Positions 58,786-64,000 of a DNA stretch of 64,000 nucleotides are shown piece after piece. Both the position numbers and the translations under genes were made by a program. Under the pieces are notes generated by a model, which did no database searches, was not told where the DNA came from, and was given only the letters and a program-made list of their open reading frames with translations. The first letter of the stretch is position 1. Every line of letters starts with the position of its first letter. The stretch is from Cornus controversa (lineage: Eukaryota; Streptophyta; Magnoliopsida; Cornales; Cornaceae): contig CM048845.1 in assembly GCA_026545225.1 (NCBI GenBank), positions 97,962,533-98,026,532 on the forward strand, in the 5' to 3' direction.

Positions 58786-58995
58786 GCTCGGTGGTAAACT
58801 TCTCTCACTGAAAGAGCTCGATTGAAATCCTCTATTCGAGGAGGGGCTCGATGGAGACTCTCTCCCCTCGGAGGAGCTCGATTAGAATCCCCTATTTAAG
58901 AAGGAGCTCGATTGGAATGCTCTATCCGAAGAGGGGCTCGATGGAGACTCTCTCTCCTTGGATAAGCTTGATTAGAAGAGAGTCAAAGTAGGGCT
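58786..58995. repeat. Tandem array 2: seven 30-bp GCTCGAT units with 90-bp super-period
   Basis: GCTCGAT (or GCTCGGT/GCTTGAT) begins at 58786, 58816, 58846, 58876, 58906, 58936 and 58966, exactly 30 bp apart. Units 58816 and 58906 resemble each other (GATTG.AAT.CTCTAT), as do 58846 and 58936 (GATGGAGACTCTCTC) and 58876 and 58966 (GATTAGAA), giving a 90-bp higher-order period. Confidence 0.92.
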
Positions 58996-59140
58996 ATTGC
59001 CCTGTGAAATTGCTAAGGAATTTTGAAATAGAAGAAAAGTCAAAGTGGGCCCGTTGCCACGTGGACATGTGAAGGAAGCTCGAAATGGATGAAAAGTCAA
59101 AGTGGGCCTTGCCACGTGGACATACGTGGCAGACCCTGAA
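58981..59140. repeat. Tandem array 3: 57-bp units carrying G-boxes
   Basis: AGTCAAAGTRGGSC begins at 58981, 59038 and 59095, exactly 57 bp apart. The second and third units contain the palindromic G-box CCACGTGG (59057-59064 and 59112-59119) and the last also ACGTGGC (59124-59130). The first unit has lost the G-box. G-boxes bind bZIP/bHLH factors in plants. Confidence 0.9.
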
Positions 59141-59159
59141 TGGCCCATACCAACAGATG

Positions 59160-59317
59160 GTATGATAAGCTTTACTTGAGTTACTGGTGAAAATTGGGAA
59201 CGACCCATTTATAATCAATACTTGGTTTGAAATGGTGGTGATGATTAATGGGTCGTAGTGGAATGTGAGTTTTTTTGGTGGAGAGGGTGAGTTTGAGGAC
59301 GGTGGTGAAGAACAGAG

Positions 59318-59359
<42 letters not shown>

Positions 59360-60392
59360 TAATACATGCATATGCAATATATATAGTATATTAATATTTG
59401 GATTCCCTTTGTGGCCCAAGAAACAAAATCTCTATTTTTCTCAACTTAATTCAACTACAAATCTACAATGTTTTACGGTGATTACTAATTTAAACCATAT
59501 CCATATAACAGAGGAACACAAAACATAGGATATTTTTGTAAGATATGGATTGTTACGAAGATTGATCACGAAATTGTTAGATCCAAATCCGAATGGAAAT
59601 GCTAAATTTCATGAAATTATATCATGAATTGTTATCATGGCAGGTGATAATATCATTGGATTCCGTATATGAGGAAATCCCACCAATATTAACTCACTGT
59701 TTAATTGCCACATCATTCATGATAAAAATTTATGAAATAATTTCATGATGTTTACAATCTTGAAAATCATAGATGCATCATGGTTCAAGAAACAAATTTT
59801 GAAGTCTGTGAAAACAAAAGAAATTTATATATAGCTCTCTTTCCCAAATTTGAAACTGCCATGACCACCATCCTCACAACTAGGGAACAATCTCTGGAAT
59901 CCTCTGCCACTAATGGACATCGATATCGTGCACCTGGCCCAACAACACCAAACCACCCTCATCTCCTCTCCCATTCTCACACCAAACCCTTATCTCCTTC
60001 CTCCTCACCCTCAAAACCCATGATCGCAATTCTCTTAACACCGTCGAACTCTTCGTCGCTCACCTCGAAAATGTCCCTGATCAAGATTTGACCTCTATGG
60101 TCGACTCAATCACTTCGAATCTGTCACAAGTTATCGATCCTAACGATGGTCAACTTCTTCACCACTATATCAGCCAATGCACTGAATCATTTTAGGGGTG
60201 CGAAAGTAGGTTAATGTGAATTTAGGTGTGAATATAATAGTTGAATGATAACCATTAGATCGATGAGAGAAAGTTATTTTAAACTGTAGATAGACATAGA
60301 TATTTTGAACCGTAAAATTAGTTTTTTAAGCATTTTTTACGGATAGATTATGATTTTTTTAAAGGGAGATTCAAACACAATACTTAAATGTA

Positions 60393-60424
<32 letters not shown>

Positions 60425-60489
60425 GTATGTATAGAGAGAGAAAAAATACATAGAGGGAAAGAGGTGTTGCATACGACATCGTTCAAGGG
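59160..60489. other. Intergenic DNA with a TA microsatellite
   Basis: A TA run lies at 59322-59354. 59780-60170 is less AT-rich and reads partly open (59780-60091) with Ser/Pro/Thr-rich content, but no domain is recognised. TA/TG repeats lie at 60392-60430. Confidence 0.4.
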
Positions 60490-60691
60490 AATGTCCTTTT
60501 TGGACATTTCACTTTTTTCTTTTTGTTTTTAGTTTTGTTTGGAGGGTGTTTTAGACATTTCACTCTTCCGTTAAAGGCAAATTGATGAAATAGACTTATT
60601 TGCGCAATTTGAAAAATGTAAGGGGTTAATTGAATCTTAAGAGTCCTTTTCACATTCTGTGTATAGTGGAGGGGTTTTTGCACTTCACCCT
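60490..60691 (-). mobile_element. End fragment of the GGTAAAGTGCAAGAAACTC-family element
   Basis: On the minus strand it starts AGGGTGAAGTGCAAAAACC (60691) and continues with words in the same order as the 15086 element (ACCCCTTACATTTTTCAAAT, then GCAAATAAGT, then GTGAAATGTCTAAAA). It ends directly before the next element at 60697. Confidence 0.65.
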
Positions 60692-60696
60692 AAAGC

Positions 60697-62406
60697 TGCG
60701 TTTGGTACTCATGAATGGAATACCCATTCTAACCATTTATTTGTTTGGTATAAAATTTTAAGGTGAGAATGGTCATTCCCTTGAAATGAAAATTCATTCC
60801 TAGGAATGAAAATCATTTTGTAGTTAAACCTATGGAATGAGCATTCTATTCCCAGTAAGATTAAAAAAAAATTCATATGACCAAAAAATCCTTCACCTCC
60901 ATCACCACCACCACCACCACTTCCACCACCACATCAGTTCTACCACCACCTCCACCTTCCTACTCCACCACACCACCACCTCTATATAGCCACCTTCCTC
61001 CACTATTGCCGCCACCGCATTTCATCTCTCCCTCTCTCTAAAAGATCCTCTCTATATTATGATCCCCTTTCTCTATATATATAATATCTTTCTCTCTCTT
61101 CGACTCTCTCCCAATCCCTCATTTCTCTAAGATTTTCTATATATATATATATGCAAAATGCCCATAATTTTATTAACTCAAGTTACAGGTGGCGGTTGAT
61201 AGATATATATACATATATATGTGCATACATAAATGTTGTTATTAATTAAATTTTATAGTTTCTTGGGACTTACAAAATGGGTTGGGTCGGGTTGGGTCTT
61301 ACAGAATAGGTTGAGTCGGGTCCAAATGTTTGAAGTTCATAAAAATTAGAATTATTCTAAGGGGTTGACTGGTTGGGTCATGTTAATGGATCGGATCGTG
61401 TCAGATCCTACAAATGGGTCGATTCAAAACACATTATAAATTATTATTTCTCTTTTTTGTTACATATTAGCATTGATAATATATGTTTATTTTTTATTTT
61501 TGAAAAAAATAATTTTCCTAGGTAAACGGGTCGAGTCAAAACACATTATAAATTATTATTTCTCTCTTTTGTTACCCTAGATAATATATTTTTTATTTAT
61601 GAAAACAAAATGATTTTCCTGGGTAAACGGGTTAGGTCATTGTAAATGGGCCAAGTTGCATAAATGAGTTAGATTATTGTAGACAAATTGGAGTTTATAT
61701 AGATGGATCATGCTAACTTGTTCTGTTAGCTTCAAATTTTATAAAATAGTATAAAATTTAAAACAATTTTTGAAAAAAGTTATTGAATTTAAGTGATCAA
61801 GCAAATTTCTTCATTTCAACCTATACAGTTAATATGAGTTTGTGTTTTTATTCATTCATTTTTTTTTCCTATCTGAATATGATATATGACGAAATTTGCC
61901 CAAATTAAAAATGACATTAACATTTTCTAAAATATAAAAACGGGTCAATGGGTTGGCAAGTTGACCTGACCCATATTTGACTCGTTATAAATGAGTTGAA
62001 TATGGGTCATAATTCATATTTGACCCACCCATATTTGATCCGATCCAAACCCGCCCAACTTGCCCATTTTGCCAGGCCTACCCCCATCGCACCACTGCCA
62101 CCACTTCTACATCACCGCCACCACCACCTCCACAATATCACATTCCCTCCACCTCCACGTCACCACCTTCTTTCACCACCTCCACCACCACACCTCGCCA
62201 CCACCTCCACATCGCCACATTTCTCCACCACCACATATTTGTTGGTTTAATTTATTTGTCACTAGGAAGGATATTTTAGAGAATTTGATTTAAAATGTAT
62301 TTCATTTTCACCTCATTTCATATTTGCAACCAAACAATAAAATAAGAATAGTCATTCTATTCCATTCTCAACTTCATTCTATTCCAATCACACATACCAA
62401 ACACGA
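60697..62406. mobile_element. TGCGTTTGGT-family MITE (copy 2, inverse of 31907) split by a 1-kb insertion
   Basis: It starts TGCGTTTGGTACTC and ends ATACCAAACACG. Flanking TTCATATGACC and CTTACTGGGAATAG-like words, and the ACCACCACC core, equal those of 31907-32612 in reverse. The core is interrupted from about 61020 to 62080 by unrelated sequence. The right end of that insertion reads CCCGCCCAACTTGCCCATTT and then GCCAGGCCTA, like the TAGGCCTGGCAA terminus of plant hAT elements, and it contains GGGTCGGGTTGGGTC repeats; its left end is unclear. Confidence 0.7.
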
Positions 62407-62664
62407 TAAGTATAATTGTGAACATTTCATTGTAAATGGACACATTAGAAAAGCACTAATCGTCATTTTGTTTCTTTATTACAATTATATACGCTCCAAG
62501 CCTTTGGTTGAAGTTCAAACTAGAGTCTTAGGGCATCCACAACAGCTTGGCCAAAGTTGCTTCTGCATATTCAAATTCTGGCCAACCACATCACCATGTC
62601 AGGATTTTTAAATTTTAGCTTCACAAGAGCTTCTCCAAATTTTCACTATCCACACAATTAAATA

Positions 62665-63239
62665 AGGGAGGCGATATTCGCACACCCATTTCTACGGTTA
62701 CACTCCACTTGTCTTTTTCTTTTAAAGAAAATGACAAGAAGGTCATTAAACTAATTAATACATCATCCCTTATTTTGTAATACCACAACTACCCTTTATA
62801 TGATAAACTTAAACTTTTTTTTAGCTTATTTACTTTCTATATTATATATATATATTTTTGGTTTATGTCAAAAAAATAATTTTTTTACCTTCTTTAGTAC
62901 TTTTATTTCTGCTCCTGTCAACTTTTTCTTAGATTTTTTTTTATCCTGTCAAAAGAAATAATTTATTCAACAAATATTACTTTTTTTTTAAATTATTTTT
63001 TCAGTCCTTCCAAAAGAGATAATTTCTTTTTTTAATCCTAACAAAAGAGATAATTTATTCAATAAAGATAACTTATTTTTGGGTACTCTCAATGGAGATA
63101 ATTTATTTAACAAGAATAAAAAAAATTTAGGTACTTTGTTTTTGGGTCTTGTCAAAAGATATAATTTATTTAACAAGATAAATTTTTTTTGGGTACTTTT
63201 TAATTTTTGGTTCTTGCCAAAAGAAATAATTTATTTAAC

Positions 63240-63287
<48 letters not shown>

Positions 63288-63552
63288 GGCTTGTCAAAAG
63301 ATAATTTATTTGAGTCCTCTAAAAAGAGAGCTTTTTTTTTTTGGTTATTTTTTTTCAGGGTATTTTTTTGTTGGTATTTTTTTTATTTTGTCAAAAGAAT
63401 TCAAAACATTAAAAATTGAAGACTAAAAGGGTAATTTAGTATTTTGAAGAAAAAAAAGGTAATCATTCACATGTGAACTTAATGTTAGAAGTGACATTTC
63501 TTTTAAAATGGAAGTGCAACCGAATAAAAAGGGAGTGCGAATATCACATTCT
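62665..63552. mobile_element. 888-bp inverted-repeat element with TTAAATA flanks
   Basis: The left end is AGGGAGGCGATATTCGCACA, with CGGTTACACTCCACTTG inside. The right end read inward is AGAATGTGATATTCGCACTC, with CGGTTGCACTTCCA. TTAAATA flanks both sides (62658-62664 and 63553-63559). The middle is a degenerate tandem array of GTCAAAAGAGATAATTTATT units (about 62948, 63010, 63041, 63092, 63151, 63215, 63292), plus a TA run at 63241-63282. Non-coding; superfamily unknown. Confidence 0.7.
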
Positions 63553-63837
63553 TTAAATAATCTTTCACACAATTAAATTAATCTAAAAATTATACATACA
63601 TATATATATATCAAAGTTTTTTTATACTTTAACATGAAGATTTCATAATTTTTTTGTCTTAAGTCGAAATATAGCATAAGTGGTACATATATTGTAGCTC
63701 TCAGAATTCTCTTTCTAACAGAAATGATTTCATAAAAAAATTCAATTTGTAATCAAAATTATTAAATTTTAAGTAAATGATACACACACACATATATATA
63801 TACACACAACATGCACAAAGCATGTGAAGACAAAAAA

Positions 63838-64000
63838 AAAGAGGTGATATCTTACTCTATTTTTTTACCTTCACACTCCACTTGCCTTTTTTTTTTATAT
63901 ACAAAAAGGTCCTTAAACTCATTAATAAATCATCTCTTATTTTATAATACTACAACTACCTTTTATACTATAAACTTCAACTCTTTTTATCTTTTTTACA
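63838..64000. mobile_element. Left end of a second copy of the 62665 element, running off the window
   Basis: AGAGGTGATATCTTACTC, then CACACTCCACTTGCC and AAAGGTCCTTAAACTCATTA, match the first 160 bp of the 62665 element in the same orientation. The remainder lies beyond the window. Confidence 0.75.

Larger units (their letters stand above)
57701..59155 (-). mobile_element. Possible minus-strand LTR with a long, tandemly repeated U3
   Basis: Read on the minus strand, the segment starts TGTTGGTATGGGCC (first base 59155). It runs through three tandem arrays (59140 down to 58376), reaches a TATA box (TATAAATAA at 58074-58082) and ends ...CGACAGGTCA at 57701. This TG...CA frame with repeats ahead of a TATA box fits an LTR. 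It is clearly GC-richer than its AT-rich surroundings. No target duplication, primer site or partner LTR was found, so it could also be another kind of insertion. Confidence 0.35.

Noticed and set aside
59780..60091. 103-residue Ser/Pro/Thr-rich ORF in less AT-rich DNA
   Set aside because: No family recognised, no splice or promoter context; kept only as a note on the intergenic stretch.

Overview
This is nuclear DNA of a flowering plant, most likely a eudicot. It is AT-rich, its genes are split by GT-AG introns, it is crowded with TA and CT microsatellites, and it carries plant-specific transposon families. Five protein-coding genes can be reconstructed exon by exon, all on the + strand: a SHINE/WIN1-type AP2/ERF regulator of cuticle wax (8717-9500); a longin-like small protein matching LOLITA, a subunit of the TPLATE endocytic complex (16242-24716); a UAP56/RH56-type DEAD-box mRNA-export helicase (36607-45613); and two tandem GH28 polygalacturonases (49391-52091 and 53537-57388). 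All five conceptual coding sequences close in frame without internal stops, at 195, 147, 428, 400 and 402 residues.

Layout. Positions 1-7100 are a graveyard of two Ty3/gypsy elements. A chromovirus (Tekay/Del-like) lies on the minus strand (1-2660). It abuts a Tat-lineage element on the plus strand (2661-7100) that has lost most of its pol region, keeps an 80-bp tandem array and a decayed antisense ORF, and ends in an LTR followed by a triplicated primer-binding-site repeat. Positions 8.5-9.6 kb hold the SHINE gene. Positions 9.6-16.1 kb are AT-rich intergenic DNA with microsatellites and nested small inverted-repeat elements. LOLITA spans 8.5 kb for 444 coding bases because introns 1 and 2 have swollen; intron 1 carries a LINE 3' end and a probable LTR. 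Positions 24.7-36.3 kb are a dense field of non-autonomous transposons. Several have exact target-site duplications: 8 bp (hAT) or 9 bp (Mutator). There is also a three-copy dispersed repeat that supplies an empty site for one MITE. UAP56 follows (two of its ten introns appear to start with GC), then intergenic DNA, then the polygalacturonase pair. Positions 57.7-59.2 kb are a GC-richer island made of three successive tandem arrays upstream of a minus-strand TATA box, possibly a retrotransposon U3 region. Positions 59.2-64 kb hold more MITE-type elements related to those at 15, 32 and 54 kb.

The genes do not form a pathway or operon. They are ordinary neighbours: cuticle regulation, endocytosis, mRNA export and pectin breakdown. 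I did not find a clearly new biological system. The most unusual structures are the three-tier satellite with G-boxes (58.4-59.15 kb), the triplicated LTR/primer-site junction (6.99-7.1 kb), the isolated start codon shared by both polygalacturonases, the two GC-AG introns of UAP56, and the layered, datable transposon nests at 28-36 kb.
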